Source of the DNA: Bacteroidota bacterium
GTDB lineage: Bacteria; Bacteroidota; Bacteroidia; Cytophagales; Cytophagaceae
Length of the DNA stretch: 44,262 nucleotides
Direction: 5' to 3'
Assembly: GCA_023428135.1 (NCBI GenBank)
Contig: JAEYZG010000028.1
Span: 1 to 44,262, forward strand
Shown: one piece after another, positions 32,906 to 42,287 of the stretch
How the letters are laid out: every line of letters starts with the position of its first letter
How positions within the stretch are numbered: position 1 is the first letter of the stretch
Position numbers and translations under genes: made by a program
The notes under the pieces: model-generated
Told to the model about the DNA's origin: nothing
The model's input: the letters and a program-made list of their open reading frames with translations, nothing else
Database searches by the model: none

Positions 32906-34978
32906 TTACAGGAGCTTGTCTTTAATTGTTCTCTCTTTTAGAGACAGCTCCTCTTTATACTCTGCTGATATAGAAGCGGGCAGAGCGACTGTAAAAGCTG
33001 TTCCTATTCCAATTTCGCTTTCGATAGATATCTTCCCACCCATACTTTCAATCTGTGTCTTGGTGATAAACAAGCCTAAACCTTTGCCTGGAATTTCAAG
33101 ATGAAAACGTTGATAAGGTTGAAAAATCTTTTCCTTATATAATGTAAGATCTACGCCTATTCCATTATCCCTGAATTCAATAAAATGATAATCTCCTTCA
33201 GTATAGGATCTGATATTAACGGTAGGAATACAGTGTCTTCTGCAATATTTAATGCTGTTAAGAATAAGATTAAAAAAAATGTTCTTAAGGTAGGATGGAA
33301 TTGCAGGAGTAAAGGCTGTCTCCGTGAAGTCGTAGCTGACTATCGCTCCGCTTGCTTTGATTTCATTTTCAAGAAGATCAATAACTTCAATGCATACTTT
33401 CTCAAATTTCACCTTTTCAATCATAGCGTCTGTGTTTCTATGATGATCCAGCAATGATGCGAGGTCTTTGAGAATACCATCAACCTTTAGGGACGACTCT
33501 TTGACGTTATGAATAACTTTTGCATTCAGAGGATCTGTTGGGGTATTATCATTAAACAACTCACATAGTCCCAGTAAAGTGGCAATAGGGCCGCGGAGGT
33601 TGTGGGCTGTAATATTGGCAAATTGCTCCAGCCTGAAGTTACGGTCGTTTAAATCTTTGTTAAGTTGTATTAACTGGCTGGTTCTTTTCTCTACTATTTT
33701 TTCGAGCTGTTCTTGTTGTTCCTTCAGTTCTTTGTTTTTAAGCTCTATCAGAATGTTTTTTTCTCTCAGCTCAAGCGTTCTGGACATTACTTCAGTTTCA
33801 AGGAAGTATTTTTGTTCCATGATGATGCTGTCCTTTTCCAGTTTAAATAATTTAAGTCTGCTCAGTATTGCAAGGTTAAAAAAGATGATTTCAATGGCAG
33901 ATCCTATTTGTATGGAGTTGTCTGTGAAAACATTCAAAGGAATGGCTCCATTTAGGGTAAAGACATAAATTAGAATTCCAAGGAAGAAAGATATACTGCC
34001 CGTTAAAAAAAAGCTAATGGTGTACTTTTCAATTCTCCTTAATTTTTTAAATAAATAAACTCCTGCAAAGAGCGGCAATAAAGCACCTATGCAGAATACA
34101 GAAAAAACAATTTCATTTACCAGTGTGGTATAGTAAAATGTATTGAGGCTAAATATAACTATGTTGACTACATAAAATACTCTAAATGTAAAATACAGCC
34201 ATGGAGAATATTTTTTTAACAATAATAGCTTTTCTATAAATACTAAATGGAAAGTAGTAAGCAAGTAGAATATAAAACTGTATTGGTTCACTATAGGACT
34301 CTCGGGCCAGATATACTGAAAGGCATAGCCAAAATTAAGTAAAGTGAGAAAACCTGTTGTACTAATGGAAAGTGCATAGTAAAGGAATAAACTCTCTTTA
34401 AGCCAAAAATAGGATGTAAGTGTGAGGGTTATCGTAAGAATGATTAGGCCAAGGTAAAGAAAGTGAAGAGATATATTTTGCTGAACATCAGTTATGAATT
34501 CATTTTCAGAGAAGACTTCAACAGGAACTTTCATAGGTCCAGTCGTTTGAATTTCCAGGCAGACAAGTTCTGTATTTCGGGGAATAAAAAAGTTGGGAAA
34601 GTTGCTGGGTTGATCCCGGTAACTGAAGGGCAGAAGGTTACCTGATTCTTTTGATTCAATAAGTTTTTTATTGCTTACGAAATGTGCTTTAATGTGGTCT
34701 AAGAATGAATTTTTTATAAGTAAAATTCGATTTTCCGGTAAATCTTCAACCGGAAAGATGATCCAGATTTTATTAGCCTTAAGTCTGATATTAACTGTAT
34801 TATCTGCAATGTTAAATTTTTCAGGAGATTGTATAAAAAGATTTGAAACAGTTGAAAAATTATACTTAAGAGAATCGTCAGTAATATAGTTTAATTTTAA
34901 AGAAGGCGTATTGGCAATAGTAAAGGTAATACTACTAAGGTAAATTATAATTAATGTAAAGATTGTCCTGTTTTTCAT
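32906..34978 (-). CDS. 7TM-DISM sensor histidine kinase
   Basis: 690 aa. Signal peptide, then a periplasmic 7TMR-DISMED2-type jelly-roll (about 25-165) thought to bind carbohydrate-like ligands, seven transmembrane helices (about 170-378), a long coiled coil (378-450) and a HisKA domain with FANITAHNLRGPIATLLGL, His459 being the phospho-acceptor. The HATPase domain has NLILNSIKYCRR (N box), DNGIG and GKGLGLFITK (G boxes). No receiver is fused and no response regulator lies beside it, so it is an orphan kinase here. Shares the region with a second sensor at 35179. Confidence 0.92.
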   Translation of the reverse strand: MKNRTIFTLIIIYLSSITFTIANTPSLKLNYITDDSLKYNFSTVSNLFIQSPEKFNIADNTVNIRLKANKIWIIFPVEDLPENRILLIKNSFLDHIKAHFVSNKKLIESKESGNLLPFSYRDQPSNFPNFFIPRNTELVCLEIQTTGPMKVPVEVFSENEFITDVQQNISLHFLYLGLIILTITLTLTSYFWLKESLFLYYALSISTTGFLTLLNFGYAFQYIWPESPIVNQYSFIFYLLTTFHLVFIEKLLLLKKYSPWLYFTFRVFYVVNIVIFSLNTFYYTTLVNEIVFSVFCIGALLPLFAGVYLFKKLRRIEKYTISFFLTGSISFFLGILIYVFTLNGAIPLNVFTDNSIQIGSAIEIIFFNLAILSRLKLFKLEKDSIIMEQKYFLETEVMSRTLELREKNILIELKNKELKEQQEQLEKIVEKRTSQLIQLNKDLNDRNFRLEQFANITAHNLRGPIATLLGLCELFNDNTPTDPLNAKVIHNVKESSLKVDGILKDLASLLDHHRNTDAMIEKVKFEKVCIEVIDLLENEIKASGAIVSYDFTETAFTPAIPSYLKNIFFNLILNSIKYCRRHCIPTVNIRSYTEGDYHFIEFRDNGIGVDLTLYKEKIFQPYQRFHLEIPGKGLGLFITKTQIESMGGKISIESEIGIGTAFTVALPASISAEYKEELSLKERTIKDKLL

Positions 34979-35122
34979 TTCCTGGCTATTAAATATACAA
35001 ACACTTTAGCACAGGGCCAATTGGAACTTATTAAGCGTGAACAAATTTTGATAAAATGCAGGGGAGGAATAATGAGACTGCTAAAGATTTATACAATGTA
35101 ATATTTATTTAAAAATATAAAT

Positions 35123-35157
35123 GCTCCGAAGCTAACGACTTGCAATAACTCCGGAGC
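35123..35157 (-). terminator. Possible terminator of the HBM-GAF-PAS gene
   Basis: GCTCCG (35123-35128) and CGGAGC (35152-35157); read on the minus strand the stem is followed by ATTTATATTTTTAAAT. Loop of 23 nt, so moderate. Confidence 0.5.
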
Positions 35158-35178
35158 TTAATTTAATTCATACAATTC

Positions 35179-37410
35179 TTAAGAATTGTTTTTCAATAAC
35201 GGATGTCCCAGGGCAGTTGCTTGTTGGTTATACATATGTACTGCAAAATCTTCATCTTCAATGTGATAGCGAGCCCCCACGTATTTTACAATTTTTCCTT
35301 CGTCATCTTTTATAGGAACTATTGTAGCATGTACCCAATAAACAATGCCACCTTTGCCTCTGTTTTTAATGATCCCTTTGAATATTTTTCCAGCTTTGAT
35401 AGTATCCCAGAAAAGTTTAAACAATTCTTTTGGCATATCAGGATCTCTGAGAATATTATGAGGTTTTCCTATAAGCTCCTCTCTTGAATAGCCTGATACT
35501 TCATTAAATTTTGAGTTAATATCAAGTATGGTTCCATATAGATCTGATTCGGATAAAATTGTCGTTAATCCAAATATCCTTTCCCTAACCTCCAGTTCTT
35601 TTGTCATACTTTTCAGAGAAACTACATTTCTTTCCATTTCTTCCTGCGTCGCCTGAAGCTCTTCCATATTCTGACGCATTTCCTCTTCCTGAGCACGAAG
35701 TTCTTCAGTCATAATCTGTGACTGCTCTAACAATGAACGAGTTTTGGCTCCAGTCTTCATATTATGAACTGTAGATCCGAAACTCTCTGCTATGGCCTCT
35801 ATAAATTTGATTTGATGAGTAGGAACTATCTTGAATGAAGCTAATTCTATTACCCCGAATATTTTATCATTGAATTTAACTGGTACGATCACTAAGCTGG
35901 ATGGAGATGCTCCGCCTACTCCTGAAGTTATATACATGTAATCATCGGGGACTTCAGTCATGAATATAGTTTCACCTTCCTGCCAACATACACCGGCAAG
36001 TCCTTCTCCTTCATTGATTTTTTTGTTGATGAATTTTTTTCTGTCATATGCATAGCATGCTTTCATCAGCATATAGCTTTCATCTTCATCTTCTTCAAGT
36101 ATGAAAAGTCCGCCTTGATTGGCATCTACATATTTAACCATTTCCCTCAGGAAGTTGTCATAAAGAACTTCTGCATCATTGATGTGGATTCTCAGCAAAT
36201 TTGCAAACATAGCCAGCCCTTCATTATGCCAGGCTCTTTGCTGCTCATCATCATCGATATTCTTAAGTTGCCTGATGATAAGATTCACAGTTTTGCCTAC
36301 TTCGTCCTTATCGGAAGTTAATGGCAGTTCTGTTAATATTTTACGGGAACTAATAGCTTCAACCTGGTTCATGGTGGTTTTAAACCTGTATACAATCTTT
36401 TCAAGACCAGTTATCAGTTCTTTAAGTACATTGTTATTGCTGAATTCATCAAACCGCACAGACAGGTTTCCTTCACTGATTTCAGTGGCTTTTATCTGTA
36501 TTTCATGAATTGGTTCGAACGCTGGTTTTATGAATTTATTAAGAACCAGATAAATTACCGCAATCAAACCTAGTGACAGAAATATTATTGCTACTAATGT
36601 TGTTGTTATGAGATTAGTGCTTTTGTTTTCAAATGAGGTTCTTAAAAAATCAAGTTTATTGATAGATTGGTTCGTGGTGAAATACAAAAATCCAATCAGC
36701 CCCTGGTCTTTTTCTAACCCTAATGCAGATTCTATTTCCGCAATTTCATGGAAAGTGGTTTGGTAAGATTTTAAGGCTTTATCCAGATGGTCTTTAGTAT
36801 CAGAATCAGAAAGAGACCTAATCTGATTTTCGAGATCAGAGACTGTTTGATCAAATGCTTTTAAATAGCTTTTATCCTTTCTTATAAAAAAGTCTTTTTC
36901 ATGTTTTCTAAGGGTGAGTACAAGAGCTTTGTCTGTATCAGGATTATTTTCAAGAATATGTGCAGACTTGCGCATTCTACCTTCAATACCATGATTTTTA
37001 AAACCACGCTCATTAAACAATTGCGAAACTTTTAAGAATACACTATTGAGTGTATCATAATTTGCTTTAATCTTTAGCAATGTGTCGCGGTCTTTACCTT
37101 TTAAGTTTGCTTCCAGTAAGGACATATCTTTGTGAAACAACCCAGCATAATTCATAATGGAAGAAATATCCATGTTTTCACCGGTTAATGCATATGTAGT
37201 GTCGTTCCGAGCATTCAGTACATAATTCCTGAATGATGACTCGCATTGAGAAAGGTTAAATAACGCCTTTGATAATGTTGATGCATTCTCTTTACTTCTT
37301 TTGATGGATATAATAGAGTACACCAGTATACAAACTAAGAAAATAGTAGCCGAAATGGTTGAGATTAAAAGCTTATTGTATTTTGATTTAAAACTGTTTT
37401 CAGAGGACAT
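35179..37410 (-). CDS. Membrane sensor protein with HBM-like, HAMP, GAF, coiled-coil and PAS domains, no output domain
   Basis: 743 aa. Helix 14-35, a long helical periplasmic domain with LRKHEKDFFIRKDKSYLKAF (about 167-186), the signature of HBM sensors, second helix about 266-290, HAMP (about 291-345), GAF (about 400-550), a coiled coil of Glu/Gln heptads (560-610), and a C-terminal PAS (about 612-715, Aer-like: FNEVSGYSREELIGKPHNIL and YWVHATIVPI). It ends about 25 residues after the PAS, with no kinase, MCP or GGDEF domain. It probably signals by contact with a partner, for instance the neighbouring 7TM kinase or chemotaxis proteins (inference). Confidence 0.88.
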   Translation of the reverse strand: MSSENSFKSKYNKLLISTISATIFLVCILVYSIISIKRSKENASTLSKALFNLSQCESSFRNYVLNARNDTTYALTGENMDISSIMNYAGLFHKDMSLLEANLKGKDRDTLLKIKANYDTLNSVFLKVSQLFNERGFKNHGIEGRMRKSAHILENNPDTDKALVLTLRKHEKDFFIRKDKSYLKAFDQTVSDLENQIRSLSDSDTKDHLDKALKSYQTTFHEIAEIESALGLEKDQGLIGFLYFTTNQSINKLDFLRTSFENKSTNLITTTLVAIIFLSLGLIAVIYLVLNKFIKPAFEPIHEIQIKATEISEGNLSVRFDEFSNNNVLKELITGLEKIVYRFKTTMNQVEAISSRKILTELPLTSDKDEVGKTVNLIIRQLKNIDDDEQQRAWHNEGLAMFANLLRIHINDAEVLYDNFLREMVKYVDANQGGLFILEEDEDESYMLMKACYAYDRKKFINKKINEGEGLAGVCWQEGETIFMTEVPDDYMYITSGVGGASPSSLVIVPVKFNDKIFGVIELASFKIVPTHQIKFIEAIAESFGSTVHNMKTGAKTRSLLEQSQIMTEELRAQEEEMRQNMEELQATQEEMERNVVSLKSMTKELEVRERIFGLTTILSESDLYGTILDINSKFNEVSGYSREELIGKPHNILRDPDMPKELFKLFWDTIKAGKIFKGIIKNRGKGGIVYWVHATIVPIKDDEGKIVKYVGARYHIEDEDFAVHMYNQQATALGHPLLKNNS

Positions 37411-37720
37411 TTATACAAATATTACGAAGAAATACTAAACAACTCACTTAATATTTACCCATGTACGATGTCAATGTTTTATAGTTTTATTGTGGCTGTT
37501 GTAAAAAAAAAAGTGTAGTAAACCCGATGTTTTCCTCTACGCATATTTACGACTAATAGAAGGAGTGTGAAATATTGTGGATTGGATATGAGTGTTTTAT
37601 ACTTTCTGTCCTTGGGTATAAGTATTTAAAACTATGTAAGAAAACTTTAAAAATTAAAGAAGAATATTTGATGTGTAGGGAAACCTACATAGAAGATTTG
37701 TAGCATAAGCTACAAATCTT
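37411..37720. other. Intergenic region between the sensor and hydrolase genes
   Basis: 310 bases, no gene. Contains a run of ten A (near 37502-37512), and two abutting hairpins at its right end: TGTAGG/CCTACA (37674-37679, 37684-37689, GAAA loop) and the long 37690-37723 hairpin. Confidence 0.6.
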
Positions 37721-37723
37721 CTA
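37690..37723 (-). terminator. Perfect hairpin at the stop codon of the hydrolase gene
   Basis: TAGAAGATTTGTAGC (37690-37704), ATAA, GCTACAAATCTTCTA (37709-37723): 15-bp perfect stem whose right arm includes the TAG stop of the minus-strand hydrolase gene. No T-run follows; a second hairpin abuts it (37674-37689), so mRNA protection is as likely as termination. Confidence 0.6.
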
Positions 37724-38503
37724 GACTTTTTTAAGCCAGTTAAGTATATAGTCCGCATCTTCTTTCCAGGTAGATTGACCTAGTACAAAATGGTTTCTTC
37801 CCTGAAATTCTTTATACTCAATCACTGAGCCATTTTTTTTGTATCTGTCAAAATTCCTTTTGTTAAGATGAGCAGGAGTAATAGTATCCAGATCTCCTGA
37901 AGTGATGAGTAATGGCACATGAGATTTATCAAAGTCTACCTTTGCGGCAGTAGTTAGTCCTCCTCGTGCTACAGTCTTGGATTCCGGGATAGTATACCTG
38001 TCATATGCTGCCTTTTGTTCTTTAAGAGGCATCTCATTTACAAATGCATATTGCCAGTCCGGAAAGGACATCAAATAAGTTTTTTTTAGTGAGGTAAATA
38101 TTCCTAATGATTTCCATGCTGCTTTTAAAAAGGAAAACTCATAGGGAAAAACACCCAATGGAGGAACAGGATGTATAGCAATGCCAGCTGCCGCAAGGTC
38201 TCTGTTAACAATAATCTGAGTCATAAGACCTCCTAAAGAATGACCGATTACAATTGGTTTCTCCGGTAGTTGTTTGATAATTTCTGAATAATGATCAACA
38301 ACTTCACTTAAGGTGAGTTCTGCAAGATCAATATCATTTGGTTGTCTGTCTCTCAATTCTTTTGCAGTGCCATCTTTAAAAGGCCATGGAGGGGCTATTG
38401 CCTTATAGCCTTTGCTTTCAAAATATGGGCCCCAGTCTTCCCAACAGGCATTGGTGACAAATGCCCCGGTAACGAATACTATAGTTTTGGATTGAATGCT
38501 CAT
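37721..38503 (-). CDS. Alpha/beta hydrolase
   Basis: 260 aa from ATG 38503-38501, preferred over ATG 38533 because MSIQSKTIVFVTGAF starts just before the first strand. Counting from the outer start, nucleophile Ser99 is in IGHSLGGL, the acid is Asp216 in SGDLDTITP and the base His248 in GRNHFV. Gly-Ala-Phe at the first strand supplies the oxyanion hole. Soluble, cytoplasmic. It resembles the serine hydrolases annotated as esterases or non-haem peroxidase-like proteins; substrate unknown. Divergent from the oligopeptidase B gene. Confidence 0.87.
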   Translation of the reverse strand: MSIQSKTIVFVTGAFVTNACWEDWGPYFESKGYKAIAPPWPFKDGTAKELRDRQPNDIDLAELTLSEVVDHYSEIIKQLPEKPIVIGHSLGGLMTQIIVNRDLAAAGIAIHPVPPLGVFPYEFSFLKAAWKSLGIFTSLKKTYLMSFPDWQYAFVNEMPLKEQKAAYDRYTIPESKTVARGGLTTAAKVDFDKSHVPLLITSGDLDTITPAHLNKRNFDRYKKNGSVIEYKEFQGRNHFVLGQSTWKEDADYILNWLKKV

Positions 38504-38727
38504 GGTAGTCGAGGTTTGGTTAAGTACCTCCACATGTTGAAAATGTTTGTTTTAGTGAATAGTATTTTTCTTCCTGATTCCATTTATTCAGGTTAATAGA
38601 TAATTAACTGAGCGTTTGAATTTGGAGTTCTAGGAGGTTTTGGGTTAAATGCCAGTAGAATTTATTATGAATTAACTTCTTAAATGGTGATATTTATCGG
38701 GTTAAATTAAATGAGATTTTAAATCCA

Positions 38728-40821
38728 ATGAATCAGTTGAATAGTAATATACTTCCAATTGCAGAGAAGATAGATTATCAGGTTGTTGCAGATGCCGGTA
38801 CAAGAAATGATCCTTATTTCTGGATGCGATTAAGCGATGAGCAAAAAGACTCGGAAGAACAAGATGAGCAAACGAAAAAGGTATTTGATTACCTCAACGC
38901 CGAGAATGATTATTTCCAGAATGTCATGAAGCCTACTGAACAATTGCAACACAAGCTTTATGTCGAGATGACAGGAAGAATCAAACAGGAGGATGAAAGT
39001 GTTCCTTTTCTTAAAAATGGTTATTGGTACTATGTCAGATATAGTGAGGGGGCAGAGTATCCTGTTTATTGCAGAAAGAAAGGAGCACTTGAAGCTCAGG
39101 AAGAAATACTTCTGGATGTTAATGTTATGGCAAAGGGCCATGAATATTATAATGTAGTTGGCCTGTCTGTGAGTGAAGACAATACCAAACTCGCATACGG
39201 TCTTGATACTGTAAGCAGAAGAATTTATACTATTTATATTTTGGACCTGGTAACCGGTAAATATGTAGGGCATCCGATTCCGAATACTGAAGGGTATGTA
39301 GTCTGGGCAAATGATAATAAAACAATTTTTTATTCGAAAAAAGATGAAGAAACATTAAGGCCAGATCGTATTTATCGTCATACTATAGGCGATAATCCGG
39401 AAACAGATAAGTTGGTATATCATGAAAAAGATGAAACGTTTTATACAGCTATAGAAAAGTCCAAATCTAAAAAGTTTCTGATTATAGGATCCACCAGCAC
39501 TCTTGCATCTTATTACAAAATTTTGGATGCAAACAACTCTCTTGGTGAATTCACTGAATTTATTCCGAAAGAAAGTGAGCTGGAGTATCAGATAGAGCAC
39601 TTTCATGATAAATTCTATATCGTTACAAACCTGAATGCACCCAACTTCAGGCTTATGGAGACACCTGATACAAAGACATCCAAAGAATTCTGGAAAGAAG
39701 TAATTCCTCACAGAAAAGATGTATTGCTTGAAGATATCGATGTGTTTGAGGATTTCTTTGTACTAAGCGAAAGATATAATGCAAGCACGAATATAAGTAT
39801 TATTGAACATGGAACAGGTAAGCAAAAATATCTTCCTTTTGAGGAAACAGCCTATACTGTATTTACAAAAGATAATTATGAAATAAATACTGAATGGTTA
39901 AGGTTTAGATATACTTCATTAACTACTCCCAACTCTGTATATGATTTCAATATGCGGACAGGCGAGCAGATTCTCAGAAAGCGAGAAACTGTAGTAGGTG
40001 GTTATAATCCTTCAGAATATAAAACAGAGAGAATATGGGCTATTGCCGATGATGGGATAAAAATTCCGATGTCAGTTGTATATAAGAAGGGATTGACATT
40101 GAATGGAAATAATCCAACATTGCTATATGGCTATGGTTCGTATGGAATAAGCATTGATCCTGAGTTTTCTTCAAAAAGACTAAGTCTTCTTGATCGTGGG
40201 TTTATTTTCGCTATCGCTCATATCAGGGGTGGTCAGGAGATGGGAAGGTATTGGTACGAAGATGGTAAAATGTTTAAGAAGATAAACACATTCACTGATT
40301 TTATCAATTGCGCAGAACATCTTATAAAAGAAGGCTACACCAGTTCAGATAAACTGTTTGCACAAGGTGGAAGCGCCGGAGGTTTATTGATGGGGGCTGT
40401 AATGAATCTAAAGCCGGATCTGTTCAAGGGAATAGTTGCTCAGGTGCCATTTGTTGATGTGGTCAGCACGATGCTGGATGAATCTATTCCCCTTACGACC
40501 GGGGAGTTTGATGAATGGGGTAATCCGAAGAATGAAGAATCGTATAAATATATGTTATCTTATTCACCATATGATAATATCCAGTCTAAGGAATATCCAA
40601 ATGTACTTATTACTACAGGTCTGCATGATTCACAAGTTCAGTATTGGGAGCCAGCTAAATGGATAGCAAAATTAAGGGACTTAAAGATTGATAATAATTT
40701 GCTATTTCTTAGAACCAATATGGAAACCGGACATGGAGGGACTACTGGAAGGTTTAAAGTGTATGAGGAAATAGCGCAGGAGTTTGCATTTATTCTGATG
40801 ATCTCAGGAATTCAGAATTGA
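38728..40821 (+). CDS. ptrB: Oligopeptidase B (S9 family prolyl oligopeptidase type)
   Basis: 697 aa, normal length. N-terminal seven-bladed propeller (about 75-410) including NDPYFWMRL near 22-30, then the hydrolase domain with Ser549 in AQGGSAGGLL, Asp634 in GLHDSQV and His669 in ETGHGG. IAHIRGGQEMGRYWYEDGK is strongly family-typical, as is PFVDVVSTMLDESIPLTTGE, which favours oligopeptidase B (cleavage after Lys/Arg in short peptides) over prolyl oligopeptidase. No signal peptide, so cytoplasmic. Monocistronic. Confidence 0.92.
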   Translation: MNQLNSNILPIAEKIDYQVVADAGTRNDPYFWMRLSDEQKDSEEQDEQTKKVFDYLNAENDYFQNVMKPTEQLQHKLYVEMTGRIKQEDESVPFLKNGYWYYVRYSEGAEYPVYCRKKGALEAQEEILLDVNVMAKGHEYYNVVGLSVSEDNTKLAYGLDTVSRRIYTIYILDLVTGKYVGHPIPNTEGYVVWANDNKTIFYSKKDEETLRPDRIYRHTIGDNPETDKLVYHEKDETFYTAIEKSKSKKFLIIGSTSTLASYYKILDANNSLGEFTEFIPKESELEYQIEHFHDKFYIVTNLNAPNFRLMETPDTKTSKEFWKEVIPHRKDVLLEDIDVFEDFFVLSERYNASTNISIIEHGTGKQKYLPFEETAYTVFTKDNYEINTEWLRFRYTSLTTPNSVYDFNMRTGEQILRKRETVVGGYNPSEYKTERIWAIADDGIKIPMSVVYKKGLTLNGNNPTLLYGYGSYGISIDPEFSSKRLSLLDRGFIFAIAHIRGGQEMGRYWYEDGKMFKKINTFTDFINCAEHLIKEGYTSSDKLFAQGGSAGGLLMGAVMNLKPDLFKGIVAQVPFVDVVSTMLDESIPLTTGEFDEWGNPKNEESYKYMLSYSPYDNIQSKEYPNVLITTGLHDSQVQYWEPAKWIAKLRDLKIDNNLLFLRTNMETGHGGTTGRFKVYEEIAQEFAFILMISGIQN

Positions 40822-40846
40822 AATATAAAGAACAATGAATGGTTCA

Positions 40847-40876
40847 TAGAGAGACGCCGTGCATGGCGTCTCTCTA
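40847..40876. repeat. Palindromic repeat, TAGAGAGACGCC type, copy 1
   Basis: TAGAGAGACGCC (40847-40858), GTGCAT, GGCGTCTCTCTA (40865-40876): perfect 12-bp arms, 26 nt after the oligopeptidase stop, so it may also end that mRNA. Confidence 0.8.
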
Positions 40877-40970
40877 TCCATAAGGGCGGCATTTTAATTA
40901 TCAGGACATATTTTTCCTTTAAATATTTTTTTGCCTTAATATTCAATCATTATTCAATGGGAAAGCTTTT

Positions 40971-40992
40971 GAGACGCCATGCATGGCGCCTC
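40971..40992. repeat. Palindromic repeat, GAGACGCC type, copy 2
   Basis: GAGACGCCATGCATGGCGCC begins at 40971 and ends TC at 40992: central 14-bp perfect palindrome CGCCATGCATGGCG with outer GAG/CTC across one A/C mismatch. Same family as copy 1, 124 bp away. Similar GAGACGC palindromes are, from memory, dispersed in many Bacteroidota and cyanobacteria. Confidence 0.75.
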
Positions 40993-41210
40993 TACAAATT
41001 ATCAGATGCCTTTAAAAGAAAGATTTTGGATGAGAGTTTTAGTCCTTTCAAATAAATGCCATGTAATCGAAGCGATATAATGCGGCATTTATTTTGAACT
41101 AGCTTTTCTTTTTTAACAGACCTTAATTCGGAAGGACCATTTCATAGAAAACCAAACTGTAAATCGTAATGTTGTATTGAAAAGTAGAAATTCAAAAACA
41201 AGTAAAGTCT

Positions 41211-41672
41211 ATGGGGGGACTTGATAAAGCAAAAGATATCGCTGCCGATGTAAAGGAAAGCGTGCAGAGTGCGGCTAAAGATAAGGGGTTGATCGATGAG
41301 AAGGATATTTCAAAGATGGATGAGGCTACGAATATTGGTGCAGATAAAATTAAGTCAATATTAAAAGAACTTTCTGATTCCAGGGGCATTTTCAGAGAGG
41401 CGGGGTATGAAGAGGATGGTATTTCTGTTACAATGGGGCTTCCTCCACAGGTTTCTGTTAGTTTAATTTATAATGAAGATATACCCGAAGAGAAGGAAAA
41501 GGAACTTCTTCAAAGAACCAAGGACAGAAAATTGATACAGGTCATGCTGAAGGCTTTATTTAAAGCAGCGTCTATGGAGTCAACAGTCGACCAACTTGAT
41601 TACAAAATAGATTCTGTAGATGTGAAATTAGGTTTGATTCCTTCTGTGGTTTTGAATTTTTCTAAAAAATAA
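41211..41672 (+). CDS. Small acidic protein of unknown function
   Basis: 153 aa, no signal peptide or membrane segment. The N-terminus LDKAKDIAADVKESVQSAAKDK is an amphipathic Ala/Lys helix of the type seen in stress-related or late-embryogenesis-like proteins; residues 60-150 form an alternating alpha/beta domain (VTMGLPPQVSVSLIYNEDIP and VDVKLGLIPSVVLNFSKK) with two strand-like VxLG/MGLPP motifs. Codon use is like the neighbours. It has its own terminator. No family recognised. Confidence 0.72.
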   Translation: MGGLDKAKDIAADVKESVQSAAKDKGLIDEKDISKMDEATNIGADKIKSILKELSDSRGIFREAGYEEDGISVTMGLPPQVSVSLIYNEDIPEEKEKELLQRTKDRKLIQVMLKALFKAASMESTVDQLDYKIDSVDVKLGLIPSVVLNFSKK

Positions 41673-42287
41673 TTTTCTTAAAGTAAATAGTATTCTCAAG
41701 TACTATTTACTTTTTATTTTTCCCGTTATTATCCTTTGAAAGCAAATAAGGTCTTGAATTGTCTGAAATACAGATGAATATGTTTATAACTATTTAGATT
41801 TTTTTTTGTATTAATAGTGGTAAATTATTTATTTTATCTTCCTTAAGATTATTGAATAATAGATAGCTCGTTTTGAAAAGTATTTTATAAATCTTTTAAT
41901 GATTTATCTCATGCAAATGAATTGCGATAGCATTTAATTAATTTATAAATATAAAAAATTACTGCATTTCAGATCATCAAACTGAAATACCTAAGTCAGA
42001 TTTTGTCAGCAGTAATTCTGAAGATCAATTTGGAGTATGCTTCAGGTGCAGGAGCAATTTTTACTTGTACCAGGTTTTGTAAAGTAATGTGCTTAATTTT
42101 ATAAGCTCTGTTTCAGTTAAAGTTTCTAAAGTATTTATCGGATTAAATTCAGGTGTTTATATAAAATGAATGAATGCTCTGAAAAAGATATTATTGATAT
42201 TCCCTTTCATTTTTCAAGAGGAGTTGGAAAGGTATTATGAATCCAAGTTTAAATTTCTATAAACCAGTTTTAAGCTAACCTAAAATT
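41673..42287. other. Intergenic region before the metalloprotease gene
   Basis: 615 bases. Apart from the terminator at 41680-41721 it is AT-rich with no supportable gene. A 24-codon ORF at 42166-42240 is not convincing. Confidence 0.6.
41680..41721 (+). terminator. Rho-independent terminator of the 41211 gene
   Basis: AAAGTAAATAGTA (41680-41692) and TACTATTTACTTT (41701-41713), 8-nt loop, followed by a T-rich tail to 41721. Confidence 0.85.

Larger units (their letters stand above)
40822..41210. other. Intergenic region with GAGACGCC palindromes
   Basis: 389 bases, no gene. Two related palindromes (40847-40876, 40971-40992) are listed separately; the rest is AT-rich and unremarkable. Confidence 0.6.

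Noticed and set aside
42166..42240. 24-codon ORF before the metalloprotease
   Set aside because: Too short, no recognisable start signal or family, AT-rich chance ORF likely.
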